This document shows, one piece after another, positions 8,807 to 16,157 of a stretch of DNA of 64,000 nucleotides (within the stretch, counting starts at the first letter, position 1; every line of letters starts with the position of its first letter). Source of the DNA: Ancylobacter amanitiformis (GTDB lineage Bacteria > Pseudomonadota > Alphaproteobacteria > Rhizobiales > Xanthobacteraceae); NCBI RefSeq assembly GCF_030814815.1, contig NZ_JAUSVR010000003.1, positions 349,281-413,280 of the forward strand. The letters run 5' to 3'. The notes below the pieces were generated by a model that was not told the origin of the DNA, searched no databases, and was given only the letters and a program-made list of their open reading frames with translations. Position numbers and translations under genes: made by a program.

Positions 8807-8906
8807 CTCGTACGCAGCGATTGGCGTCGCTCCGTACAGCCCTCCTTGGGCGTTTCCTCCCTAGACTTGGGCCGCTCCCGCCTTGCGTGAGCGGCCTCTT
8901 TCTTTT
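8807..8906 (+). ncRNA. mmgR: MmgR/alpha-r8 (Rfam suhB family) small RNA, copy 3
   Basis: Third copy, ~490 bases after the second. The central block around TTTCCTCCCT (8853-8862) is unchanged, while the 5' third is diverged (GATTGGCGTCGCTCCGTACA) and the terminator loop differs (CCGCCTTGC in place of CGGCAAC). The terminator stem GGCCGCTC/GAGCGGCC is kept and followed by CTCTTTCTTTT. A weaker CCTTGA-17-TACATC promoter lies upstream with its -10 at 8795-8800. Conserved core plus compensated loop change indicates selection on the RNA rather than a decayed copy. Confidence 0.83.
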
Positions 8907-9183
8907 GCATCGGGGCGAGGCGTTACCCGGACGGCTATGGCCGTTCTGTGGGGCATTCCTCACTTGGCGTCCCGAGGCCCAGAAGGGCAGCCGGCTTTCC
9001 GGGTCAACCTATCCCCTCCGCACTTCGCGGCGTCGCCTCGACAAGGGAGGGGGATGGCGCTCCGGAACCGAGCGTGCAGAATTGGTATAGGTCTCATGTC
9101 CAAAATGCAAGGCTCTTATGCGGCCTTTTGCATCACCCGATAAAATTTTCGTCAGGATCGAGCTATCGTCTTGAGACGATTGG

Positions 9184-10071
9184 TCATTCTGCGGCGGTGC
9201 GGATGCCGGCCAGCTCGATCTGGGCGATTCTCGTCAGCGACACCGCCATGTCGAGCAGGTCGCGACGAACATCATCGAAGGCAGAAGACGCCTGATAGCT
9301 AGGCTCATGCATATAAAGCGAGCGATTGATCTCGATCTGGATGGCATGCATGCCCGAGGCGGGATTGCCGTAATGCTCGGTGATGAAGCCGCCGGCATAG
9401 GGCTTGTTGCGCACCACGGAATAGCCGCGCCGACGCAGCTCGGTCTCCATCACATCGGTGATGATGGTGGCGCAGCTGGTGCCGTAGCGGTCACCGATCA
9501 CGAAATCGATGCGCGAGCGCTCCTGCTGGAAGCTGGAGGGCATGGAATGGCAGTCCACCAGCACGGCCACGCCGAACTGGCGCTGCATCTGCGCCATGAT
9601 CTGGCGCAGCGTGCGGTGATAGGGCTTGTACAGCGTCTCGATGCGATGGATCGCGTCGTCCACCGGGATGCGCCGGCCGTAGATTTCCTGTGCCTCGCCG
9701 ACAATCCGGGCGATGGTGCCGAGCCCGCCTGAAACCCGCATCGAGCGCGTGTTGGCATAGGCCGGCAGACGGCCCTCGAACATGCGGGGGTCCAGCTCAT
9801 AGGGCTCGCGATTCACGTCGAGATAGCAGCGTGGAAAATGCGCGCGCATGAAGGTCATGCCAAATCCGGTCACGTCCCGGAACAGCGCGTCGACCAGCGT
9901 GTCCTCCGAGCGCCGCAGCATGGGCAGCTTGAGCCGGGCCTGTTCCACGAAGCTGCGCGGATAGACCACCCCGCTATGGGGAGAATTGAACAGAAAGGGC
10001 AGGGCCGTCGGCTGGCTCGGCTGCACGACCTCGAAGGCCGGGTCGATCGTGTCCGCTATGACGGCCATCAT
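9184..10071 (-). CDS. N-formylglutamate amidohydrolase family protein
   Basis: A 295-residue hydrolase of the COG3741/HutG family, which in histidine breakdown splits N-formyl-L-glutamate into formate and glutamate. Family features include FNSPHSG near residue 30, the SEDTLVD segment, HFPRCYLDVNREPYELDP, DCHSMP with its metal-type residues, and a C-terminal IEINRSLYM. Start 10071 (MMAVIADTID) is chosen because AAGGGG precedes it; longer starts reach into sequence without family resemblance. No other hut gene is nearby, so the substrate may differ. Placement next to cpdR is common in rhizobia-like genomes from general knowledge. Confidence 0.88.
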   Translation of the reverse strand: MMAVIADTIDPAFEVVQPSQPTALPFLFNSPHSGVVYPRSFVEQARLKLPMLRRSEDTLVDALFRDVTGFGMTFMRAHFPRCYLDVNREPYELDPRMFEGRLPAYANTRSMRVSGGLGTIARIVGEAQEIYGRRIPVDDAIHRIETLYKPYHRTLRQIMAQMQRQFGVAVLVDCHSMPSSFQQERSRIDFVIGDRYGTSCATIITDVMETELRRRGYSVVRNKPYAGGFITEHYGNPASGMHAIQIEINRSLYMHEPSYQASSAFDDVRRDLLDMAVSLTRIAQIELAGIRTAAE

Positions 10072-10164
10072 GCCCCTTCGACCCGCCTGCCTGCCGTGCA
10101 TCCCGGGCGTGCCGGCGCTGCGGCGCCGCGACCCGAGGCATTGAACTGATTGGCCTGTCTAACA

Positions 10165-10190
10165 TGAGCGTTTCGCGGCGGAAACGTTCA
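10165..10190. promoter_or_regulatory. 26-bp near-perfect palindrome between divergent genes
   Basis: TGAGCGTTTC (10165-10174) and GAAACGTTCA (10181-10190) form 10-bp arms with a single mismatch around GCGGCG. It sits ~94 bases before the amidohydrolase start and ~370 bases before cpdR. It could be an operator for either gene. The remainder of the 10072-10557 gap shows no gene. Confidence 0.4.
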
Positions 10191-10557
10191 ACTCGCCGGC
10201 TAACGTGCCTTTGCAAACATGTGAACGCGGGCCGCGCGCCGCACGCGATGAGTGTACGCTGGCGCGAGATGTGTGGGGATGAAGACACAGCTGCTCCCGC
10301 GTGGGGGCCGAATGCGGGATTTGCCGCCCCGATCCGGCGCGGATTCACGATGTGCTAACAGCCGCGGGAGTACCGGTTGGGAATGTGTCGACGTGCACCG
10401 GTCCGCCGGCTCCCGTCGCCTGGGCGTGACGCGTGCCGGATGAAGGCGATCCGGACGGTTCGTCTCCGCTCAGTTCATTGAAGTCAGGGCGCTTTCCCGT
10501 GCAACCGGCACTGCCGGCCGACGGGGAAGGGGGCCCGGGGGAATCAGGGTGCAAGGG

Positions 10558-10917
10558 ATGCTGAAGATCCTGCTCGCCGAGGACGACCACGACATGCGCC
10601 GGTTCCTCGTGAAGGCGCTGGAGAATGCAGGCTATGAGGTCGTCTCGTTCGACAATGGCCGCTCGGCCTATGATCGGCTCCGCGAGGAGCCATTCGAACT
10701 GCTGCTGACCGATATCGTCATGCCGGAAATGGACGGGATCGAGCTGGCGCGCAAGGCGACCGAGCTCGACCCCGACATCAAGGTGATGTTCATCACCGGC
10801 TTCGCCGCGGTCGCGCTCAATGCCGGCAACCAGGCGCCGAAGGATGCCAAGGTGCTGTCCAAGCCGTTCCACCTGCGCGACCTCGTCAACGAGGTGGGCA
10901 AGATGCTCGCGGCGTGA
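10558..10917 (+). CDS. cpdR: CpdR-type single-domain response regulator
   Basis: A 119-residue receiver domain with no output domain. The acidic pocket is Asp9-Asp10, the phosphoacceptor is Asp52 in LLLTDIVMPEMDG, the switch Thr is in MFITGF, and the conserved Lys is in VLSKPFHLRDLV. The sequence follows alphaproteobacterial CpdR closely. CpdR, when unphosphorylated, brings substrates such as the cell-cycle regulator CtrA to the ClpXP protease, and is controlled by the CckA-ChpT phosphorelay. The ATG at 10558 gives the family N-terminus MLKILLAEDD; a GTG at 10549 would add three residues. It is followed by tRNA-Val. Confidence 0.92.
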   Translation: MLKILLAEDDHDMRRFLVKALENAGYEVVSFDNGRSAYDRLREEPFELLLTDIVMPEMDGIELARKATELDPDIKVMFITGFAAVALNAGNQAPKDAKVLSKPFHLRDLVNEVGKMLAA

Positions 10918-10953
10918 GTTATCCACGGCGGCCATCAAGTCGCCGAGGACCGC

Positions 10954-10981
10954 TTGCGCCGCGACGGCGTTATGGATATAG
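10954..10981 (+). promoter_or_regulatory. Probable tRNA-Val promoter
   Basis: TTGCGC and ATATAG are separated by 16 bases, placing a start about 24 bases before the tRNA. The boxes are moderately close to consensus; tRNA genes of this kind usually have their own promoter. Confidence 0.45.
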
Positions 10982-11011
10982 GGAAACCCCGCTCGCAAGA
11001 GACCACGGAAT

Positions 11012-11086
11012 GGGCGCGTAGCTCAGCGGGAGAGCACCTCGTTGACATCGAGGGGGTCACAGGTTCAATCCCTGTCGCGCCCACCA
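11012..11086 (+). tRNA. tRNA-Val (anticodon GAC)
   Basis: A complete cloverleaf: acceptor GGGCGCG/CGCGCCC, D arm GCTC...GAGC, anticodon stem CCTCG/CGAGG enclosing TTGACAT with anticodon GAC, a variable loop, and T arm ACAGG-TTCAATC-CCTGT. The ACC A end is encoded. It reads GUC and, by wobble, GUU valine codons. Confidence 0.97.
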
Positions 11087-11149
11087 TTCCCCAAGCCCCT
11101 CCATATCCTCAGGCCAATCCGCCGGGCGCCCGCGCGCGGGTATCGCGTT

Positions 11150-11185
11150 TGGCTGCGAAGTCTTGTCTGGCTGCGAAGTCTTGAC
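11150..11185 (+). repeat. Tandem 18-bp direct repeat
   Basis: Two adjacent copies of TGGCTGCGAAGTCTTGtC / TGGCTGCGAAGTCTTGaC, differing by one base, in the gap between tRNA-Val and the next gene. Nothing else is evident in 11087-11393. Confidence 0.8.
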
Positions 11186-11393
11186 CCATCCCTGGCGTCA
11201 TGGCTGGTGCGCGGACGCGGCTTTGCCGGACGTGGCGACACGGGGGCGGGGCGGGCGCTATCCTGCCGATTGCGCGGCATCGGCATTTGCGCCCGTGGGC
11301 AACCGAATCCGCGTGCGATTCCCGCGTGGCGCGGCTTCTTCACAGGCATTACCGGTGGTAATGTCCTCGTCGGCTCGTGCCGGGGGGCTCGCA

Positions 11394-11684
11394 ATGAAGA
11401 AGATCGTTTCCGCTAGCTGTTTCGCCGTCGCTCTGCTGTTCACAGCGCTGGGCCTGCCTGCGCTGGCCCAGGAGGCGAACCCGTCGCTGAACAGCATCAT
11501 CAATCCGCCACCGCCGCAGCCGGGCAACTCGGACAATCTCAGCCCGGGCCCGGATGGACCCCAGCCCCTGACGGGGGAACTGGTGCCGCTGCCGGGCCCG
11601 CCGCCCGAAGGCAAGGCGGCCGACATCAAGCTGCCCGATTGCGTGCCGCCCAATTGCGGCGTGCCGCAGATCATGGCGCCGTAG
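11394..11684 (+). CDS. Small secreted proline-rich protein
   Basis: A 96-residue protein with a clear Sec signal peptide (MKKIVSASCFAVALLFTALG..., cleavage after ALA before QEANPS). The mature ~70 residues are rich in Pro and Gly, with two Cys in DCVPPNCG near the C-terminus that could form a disulfide in the periplasm. No domain is recognised. The ATG at 11394 has a G-rich ribosome site and begins exactly at the signal peptide; the frame stays open upstream but into tRNA-side sequence. A hairpin terminator at 11760 follows. Confidence 0.7.
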   Translation: MKKIVSASCFAVALLFTALGLPALAQEANPSLNSIINPPPPQPGNSDNLSPGPDGPQPLTGELVPLPGPPPEGKAADIKLPDCVPPNCGVPQIMAP

Positions 11685-11759
11685 CCAGGGGCGCCATTCG
11701 CCCCCGTGCGCGCCATCGGCCGCGAGGGGCATGCCGAACAGGATGACGCACGAATCAGA

Positions 11760-11788
11760 CAGCGCCCCGGCGTGTCGCGGGGGCGCTG
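11760..11788 (+). terminator. Probable intrinsic terminator
   Basis: Perfect 9-bp arms CAGCGCCCC / GGGGCGCTG followed by TTTGCGT, 75 bases after the small secreted-protein gene. Confidence 0.6.
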
Positions 11789-11810
11789 TTTGCGTCAGAT
11801 GGCTGCGAGG

Positions 11811-11848
11811 CTCTCCCCTCCGGCGCAATGGCCCGCCGGAGGGGAGAG
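11811..11848. repeat. Long perfect hairpin at gene end
   Basis: CTCTCCCCTCCGGCG and CGCCGGAGGGGAGAG form perfect 15-bp arms around eight bases, just beyond the stop codon of the minus-strand Fae-like gene. It resembles REP-type palindromes (compare 63852) and probably ends transcription from either side. Confidence 0.6.
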
Positions 11849-11866
11849 TCGGAATGCGCGTTCCGC

Positions 11867-12403
11867 TCAGCCGAGCACGCCCTTCAGGGCGTAGTGCTGG
11901 ATGGTCTGGCGATTGGCGATGAGCTGCTCGCGCGTGGGCTCGCCCCGCATTGCCCGGCTGATGGCGAGCTTCATCGCCTCATAATTGGTGCGGTAGAGGT
12001 CGCGCTTGTCGAGTTCGGCATGGGTGGCGCAGCGTGGATCGAGCCACACGGTGGCGATCATGCACAGCTCTTCGGTCGCGTCGTCGGGGAACACGCCTTC
12101 GGCCAGCGAATCGACGATGGCATCGCCCAGCGCACCCTGGACCACCCCGCCGAGCAGGCCGACATAGGCCGCCGATTCGATGGTGGCCTTGGTCGTCATG
12201 ATGGTGGCCGGCCGCACCAGCTGGTTGAGATCGCGGATGACGAACATGCGCGTGTGGCCCTGGACCTGGCCGAGCATGCTCGCAAAGCCGGCACCGACCG
12301 GGCCGTCGACCGAGCCGATCAGGATTTCGGGCATGGCGTCGGTGTACTGGCCCTTGGCCGCGAGGACGGTGGCTTCGCCGGTGCGGAATACAAATTTGGA
12401 CAT
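11867..12403 (-). CDS. Formaldehyde-activating-enzyme (Fae) family protein, atypical
   Basis: A 178-residue protein of the Fae fold. True Fae condenses formaldehyde with tetrahydromethanopterin in methylotrophs. Family marks are GEATV near the start, PEILIGSVDGPVGAGFASML, the LxxNQL...TIMTTKATI region, a DAIVDSLAEGVFPDDATEEL helix and YNYEAMKLAISRAMRGEPT-like ending (here TNYEAMKLAISRAMRGEPT). By eye, the catalytic His of Fae (before IDLIIG) is Met here, as expected of Fae-like homologues of unknown role. The start at 12403 has GGAGA upstream. It follows the ThDP enzyme on the same strand, 109 bases on, so co-transcription is plausible. Confidence 0.8.
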   Translation of the reverse strand: MSKFVFRTGEATVLAAKGQYTDAMPEILIGSVDGPVGAGFASMLGQVQGHTRMFVIRDLNQLVRPATIMTTKATIESAAYVGLLGGVVQGALGDAIVDSLAEGVFPDDATEELCMIATVWLDPRCATHAELDKRDLYRTNYEAMKLAISRAMRGEPTREQLIANRQTIQHYALKGVLG

Positions 12404-12512
12404 GGACAGTCTCCAGCGAGGGGCGTGAAAAGGGCGGCCGTCCTCGATCCGGCGGGGGTGGCCGGCGAGGGGCAGGGGCGTTGGTGAGGCGCGGATGAAC
12501 CGGCCGGGCGTT

Positions 12513-14138
12513 CTATCGGGAAGCGGGTGCGCGCTCCCGGGCGATCCGGCGGAGATCATCGCCGAACAGGATCAGGGTCGGGCGCGCTCGGGACGCCGCC
12601 GCCCGCAGCGCCGGCGCCAACTGGTCGGGATCGTGGATCCGCTCCGCCGCCCAGCCGAACGCCGTTCCCACGGCGAGGAAGTCCGGGTTGACGAGGTCGA
12701 CCCCGAGCGGGGCGACCTGCGCCGCGGTCATGTAGAACTTGATCTCGCCATAGCCGCCATTGTCGTGCAGCAGCAGGATGATCGGCGCCTGCGCTTCCAC
12801 GGCGCTGGCGAGTTCGGCAAGGGTGAATTGCAGGCCGCCATCGCCGGAGAGCACGACGACCGGGCGATCGGGCGCGGCGATCTTGGCGCCGATGCCCGCC
12901 GGCAGGCCATAGCCCAGCGTGCCGTAGCCGGTGGCCGAGTTGAACCAGCTGGAGGGCGCCGCTGCCGCGAAGGCGATGTTGCCGGCATAGACCAGCTGCG
13001 TGGAATCGCCGACGATGATGGCACCAGGCAGGGTCTCGCGCACCGCGTCGAGCAGCACGAGATCGCCGCGCATGTCGGGCGCGATATCCCTGGTGTAGTG
13101 AGCCGCCACCGCCGCGGCGCGGGCCGCGCCGCCGCCACGCGGACGCGGCGGGATGAGCGCCGCCAGCGCGCGGGCCGCCGCCCCGGCATCGCCGACAATG
13201 CCGAGCTGCGGCAGGATGGTGCGCATGATCTGGCGCGGGTCGATGTCGACGCGGATCAGCTGGCCGGGAATGGCGAAGCCGCCATCGGCATTGAAATCAT
13301 AATCGGTCGCACCGAATTCCGTGCCCAGCGCCAGCACCACGTCCGCCTCGCGGATCAACTCGCGCGTGCCGCGCAGGCTGGCGGTGAGGTGGACGCCGAG
13401 CGGATGTTCCGGCGGCAGGATGCCACGCCCGTTGATCGTCATCGCCACGGGGGCATCGATCCGTTCGGCCAGCGCGCGCACCTCCGCGGCCGCGCGCGCC
13501 GCGCCACCGCCCGCCAGGATGAGCGGCTTCCGCGCGGCCGCGAGCCGGCGCGCCGCCTCTTCGAGCGAGGCGGCATTGGGCGAGGGCAGGGCGAGCCGGC
13601 TGACCGTGGCGGGCAGCGGCAGGTGATCCGCCGCGGCCAGCATCACGTTGATCGGCAATTCGAGGTGCACCGGGCGCGGCCGCTCGCCGCCGAACACGGC
13701 GAAGGCCTGGGCGAGCGCCGGGGCGATTTCCTCGACCGTGTGGAGGGTGCGGCTGAAGGCGCAGACGCCGGAGACCAGCGCCTGCTGCTGGGGCAGTTCA
13801 TGCAGCCAGCCTTCGCCCGAGCCCATCCGGCCATGTGCGTTGACCGTGGAAATGACCAGCATGGGGACGGAATCGCCATAGGCCTGCGCCATGGCGGTGA
13901 GAATGTTGGTCATTCCCGGGCCGGTGATGATGAAGCACACGCCCGGGCGCCCGGTCACGCGGGCGTAGCCATCCGCCATGAAGCCGGCGCCCTGCTCGTG
14001 GCGCGGCGTCACATGCCGGATGGAGCTTCCGGCCAGTCCGCGATACAGTTCAACCGTGTGCACGCCCGGAATGCCGAAGACGGTGTCGACGCCATAGATC
14101 TCGAGCAGTTGCGACAGATAGATGCCTGCGCTTTTCAT
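12513..14138 (-). CDS. ThDP-dependent decarboxylase, 5-guanidino-2-oxopentanoate decarboxylase-like
   Basis: A 541-residue thiamine-diphosphate enzyme of the acetolactate synthase/benzoylformate decarboxylase superfamily. The cofactor-activating Glu48 lies in RHEQGAGFMADGYAR, the central Rossmann domain spans about 190-330, and the ThDP/Mg motif GDGGLQFTLAELASAVEAQ...NNGGY-type ending is present (HDNGGYGEI). The GMTN and GSGEGWLHELPQQ segments are typical of proteins annotated 5-guanidino-2-oxopentanoate decarboxylase (AruI) of the arginine transaminase route, but that name is a nearest-family guess. It is divergent from the Rieske gene across 268 bases and may serve the same pathway. Confidence 0.75.
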   Translation of the reverse strand: MKSAGIYLSQLLEIYGVDTVFGIPGVHTVELYRGLAGSSIRHVTPRHEQGAGFMADGYARVTGRPGVCFIITGPGMTNILTAMAQAYGDSVPMLVISTVNAHGRMGSGEGWLHELPQQQALVSGVCAFSRTLHTVEEIAPALAQAFAVFGGERPRPVHLELPINVMLAAADHLPLPATVSRLALPSPNAASLEEAARRLAAARKPLILAGGGAARAAAEVRALAERIDAPVAMTINGRGILPPEHPLGVHLTASLRGTRELIREADVVLALGTEFGATDYDFNADGGFAIPGQLIRVDIDPRQIMRTILPQLGIVGDAGAAARALAALIPPRPRGGGAARAAAVAAHYTRDIAPDMRGDLVLLDAVRETLPGAIIVGDSTQLVYAGNIAFAAAAPSSWFNSATGYGTLGYGLPAGIGAKIAAPDRPVVVLSGDGGLQFTLAELASAVEAQAPIILLLHDNGGYGEIKFYMTAAQVAPLGVDLVNPDFLAVGTAFGWAAERIHDPDQLAPALRAAASRARPTLILFGDDLRRIARERAPASR

Positions 14139-14406
14139 GAAGAGCCAACCTGATGGGTCGCGCAGGAGTGAAACTCCTGTTCGATGGAACGGTTAGTGTC
14201 GCGACCGCGGAGGTCATCGGCAGTATTATCGCGACGGATGCGCGATCTTATCAGGAGGCCTCGACTTCCAACGACAGGCGGAAGGGCCATGCGGCCGAGG
14301 GAAGCGGGCCGTCGACACGAAATTTCATATCTCAAAAAAAACCACCTTGCAACACGTCCAATTTTCACTAGCATGAAGATAAGAACAATCCAGCCGGGGT
14401 AATGAG

Positions 14407-15471
14407 ATGATGCTTGGCAATGACGCCGAATGGTCCCTTCCCGCATCCGCCTATCGCGATCCCGTACGTTTCGAGGCCGAGCGCAAGCAGATCTTCGCGA
14501 AGAACTGGCTGCTGTTCTCGTGGTCGGAGCGGATCCCGAACCCCGGCGACTATGTGACCGGAGAACTCTCGGGGCATGGCATCTTCGCCATCCGCGGCGA
14601 TGACGGCAAGGTTCGTGCCTTTCACAATCTGTGTCGCCACCGCGCCGCGCAGCTCGTCTCGGGCGAGACCGGTTCCTGCGGCGGGCTGATCGTCTGCCCC
14701 TATCACAGCTGGAGCTACCGCCGGGACGGGCGCCTTTTCAAGGCGGTGAATTTCGGCACGGAAACCAAGTTCGACGCCTCGGAATGGGGGCTGGTCGCGG
14801 CCGATTGCGAGGAGTGGCGTGGCCTCGTCTTCGTGCGCCTCGACCGCGGCGGCCCCTCGCTGGTCGAATGGCTCGGCCCGGTGGTCGATCTCGCCGCGCC
14901 TTTCCCGCTGGAGCGGCAGCACTATTTCAACAAGAAAGAGCGCGTCGTCGACGTCGACTGGAAGATCTACGGCGAGAATTATCTGGAATGCTATCATTGC
15001 CGGGCGATGCATCCCGGCCTCTGTGCCACGCTCGACATTGATCGCTACGAGATCAACGTATTTCCCGAGCAGAAATACTTCCACCTGCAGGCGCCGGGCC
15101 GCGCGGCGGATGACACGCAGGGCTGCTATCTCTACCGCTTCCCCTTCCTGATGCTGAACCTCTACGACTGGGGCTCCTCGATCGCTACCGTCGAGCCGCT
15201 CGGCCCCGGCAAGCTCAAGCATATCAACTGGTATTTCTTCGAGGACATCTCGCCCGAGAAGGCCGAAGAAAACCAGAAGACGGCGGACTGGTCTGCCCAG
15301 ATCATCACGGAAGATCTGGAAGTGATCACCAAGGTGCAGAAGAATATTAATGGTGGCGTCTTCCCGCGGGCCCCGCTATCGAAGTCCGAGGAATATGCGG
15401 TGATCGCCTTCGATCGCATGTGCGAGGAGGCGCTGCGGTTCGATGGACCGATCGCCGCGGCGGCAGAGTGA
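14407..15471 (+). CDS. Rieske non-heme iron oxygenase, alpha subunit
   Basis: A 354-residue ring-hydroxylating-oxygenase-type protein. The Rieske 2Fe-2S ligands are in CRHRAAQ and CPYHSWSY (about residues 77-100), and the mononuclear iron site is NYLECYHCRAMH with a later acidic ligand in EDLEVITKVQ. This group includes glycine betaine, carnitine and stachydrine monooxygenases as well as aromatic dioxygenases; the single-subunit look and context with a Pot-type importer favour an N-methylated or amine substrate, which is inference. No reductase or ferredoxin gene lies nearby, so electrons must come from elsewhere. First gene of an operon-like series, nine bases before the regulator. Confidence 0.88.
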   Translation: MMLGNDAEWSLPASAYRDPVRFEAERKQIFAKNWLLFSWSERIPNPGDYVTGELSGHGIFAIRGDDGKVRAFHNLCRHRAAQLVSGETGSCGGLIVCPYHSWSYRRDGRLFKAVNFGTETKFDASEWGLVAADCEEWRGLVFVRLDRGGPSLVEWLGPVVDLAAPFPLERQHYFNKKERVVDVDWKIYGENYLECYHCRAMHPGLCATLDIDRYEINVFPEQKYFHLQAPGRAADDTQGCYLYRFPFLMLNLYDWGSSIATVEPLGPGKLKHINWYFFEDISPEKAEENQKTADWSAQIITEDLEVITKVQKNINGGVFPRAPLSKSEEYAVIAFDRMCEEALRFDGPIAAAAE

Positions 15472-15480
15472 GGACGCGGG

Positions 15481-16098
15481 ATGAGTCGCAGCGCCGCGAC
15501 GGTCGAGGATTCGCCGGCTTCTCCGAAGAAGGCCGATTTGATCAGCGCGCGGCTGGGTAATGCGATCCGGGTGCTGCGGCACGACAAGGGCATGACGCTG
15601 ACCGCGCTCGCCGAGCAGACGGGCCTGTCCGTGGGTCTGCTCAGCCAGGTCGAACGCGGGCTGTCCGAACCCTCGGTCAAGGCCATCCACCTGATCGCCA
15701 CGGCGCTCGGCGTCTCGATCGGCTGGTTCTTCCGCGAGGAGGGGCCTGTCGAGCCGGCGGCGGACGGCATCACCGTCCGGCGCGGGCATCGCAAGACGCT
15801 CGATTATGGCGGGGGCATCGTCGACGAATTGCTGTCGCCCTCGCTGGAAGGCCAGCTCGAACTTCTGCTCTGCCGTCTCGCGCCCGGTGCCAGCGTCGGC
15901 AGCGAAGCCTATACGCATATCGGCGAGGAGGCCGGCTATGTCATGGCCGGCTCCCTGGAACTCATCGTCGACGGGGTCACGCATCTGCTGAACACGGGCG
16001 ACAGCTTCGGCTTTGCTTCCGTGCGTCCCCACAAATACCGCAATATCTCGACCCAGGAGACGGTGGTGATCTGGGCGATCACGCCGCCTTCCTACTAG
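15481..16098 (+). CDS. XRE-family regulator with C-terminal cupin
   Basis: A 205-residue DNA-binding protein. An XRE helix-turn-helix (GMTLTALAEQTGLSVGLLSQVERGLSEPSV) occupies about residues 35-75, and a cupin sensor (GEEAGYVMAGSLELIVDG...) fills the C-terminal half, as in PuuR-type regulators of amine and amino-acid catabolism. It starts nine bases after the Rieske stop codon with GAGG upstream, so it is probably made with it and senses the substrate or a product of the pathway. The effector cannot be read from sequence. Confidence 0.9.
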   Translation: MSRSAATVEDSPASPKKADLISARLGNAIRVLRHDKGMTLTALAEQTGLSVGLLSQVERGLSEPSVKAIHLIATALGVSIGWFFREEGPVEPAADGITVRRGHRKTLDYGGGIVDELLSPSLEGQLELLLCRLAPGASVGSEAYTHIGEEAGYVMAGSLELIVDGVTHLLNTGDSFGFASVRPHKYRNISTQETVVIWAITPPSY

Positions 16099-16157
16099 TA
16101 ATCGTGTAGAAATTCCGCCGCTTCTCCTGTAATTTCGTCTTTCTCGATGGTGAAACC

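Larger units (their letters stand above)
7539..9183. other. Non-coding region carrying three small-RNA genes
   Basis: A stretch of 1.6 kb between the divergent starts side of hisN and the end of the N-formylglutamate amidohydrolase gene. Apart from the three small-RNA genes at 7875, 8220 and 8807 nothing recognisable is present. Open frames across it overlap the RNA terminators, lack ribosome sites and show no protein family, so they are regarded as chance frames. Confidence 0.75.

Noticed and set aside
8176..9090. A 304-codon plus-strand frame across the small-RNA region
   Set aside because: It runs through two terminators and two small-RNA genes, has no ribosome site, and shows no protein family.
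10954..11184. Open frame over tRNA-Val
   Set aside because: It overlaps a perfect tRNA cloverleaf and has no homologous look.
12495..14153. Long plus-strand frame opposite the ThDP enzyme
   Set aside because: Antisense to a clear enzyme, with low-complexity Arg/Gly composition typical of shadow frames. The same applies to frames opposite the importer genes and CocE.
14407..15471. Assigning the Rieske enzyme as carnitine, betaine or stachydrine monooxygenase
   Set aside because: The iron-site motifs are shared by many substrates, no reductase partner is adjacent, and the sequence alone cannot decide.
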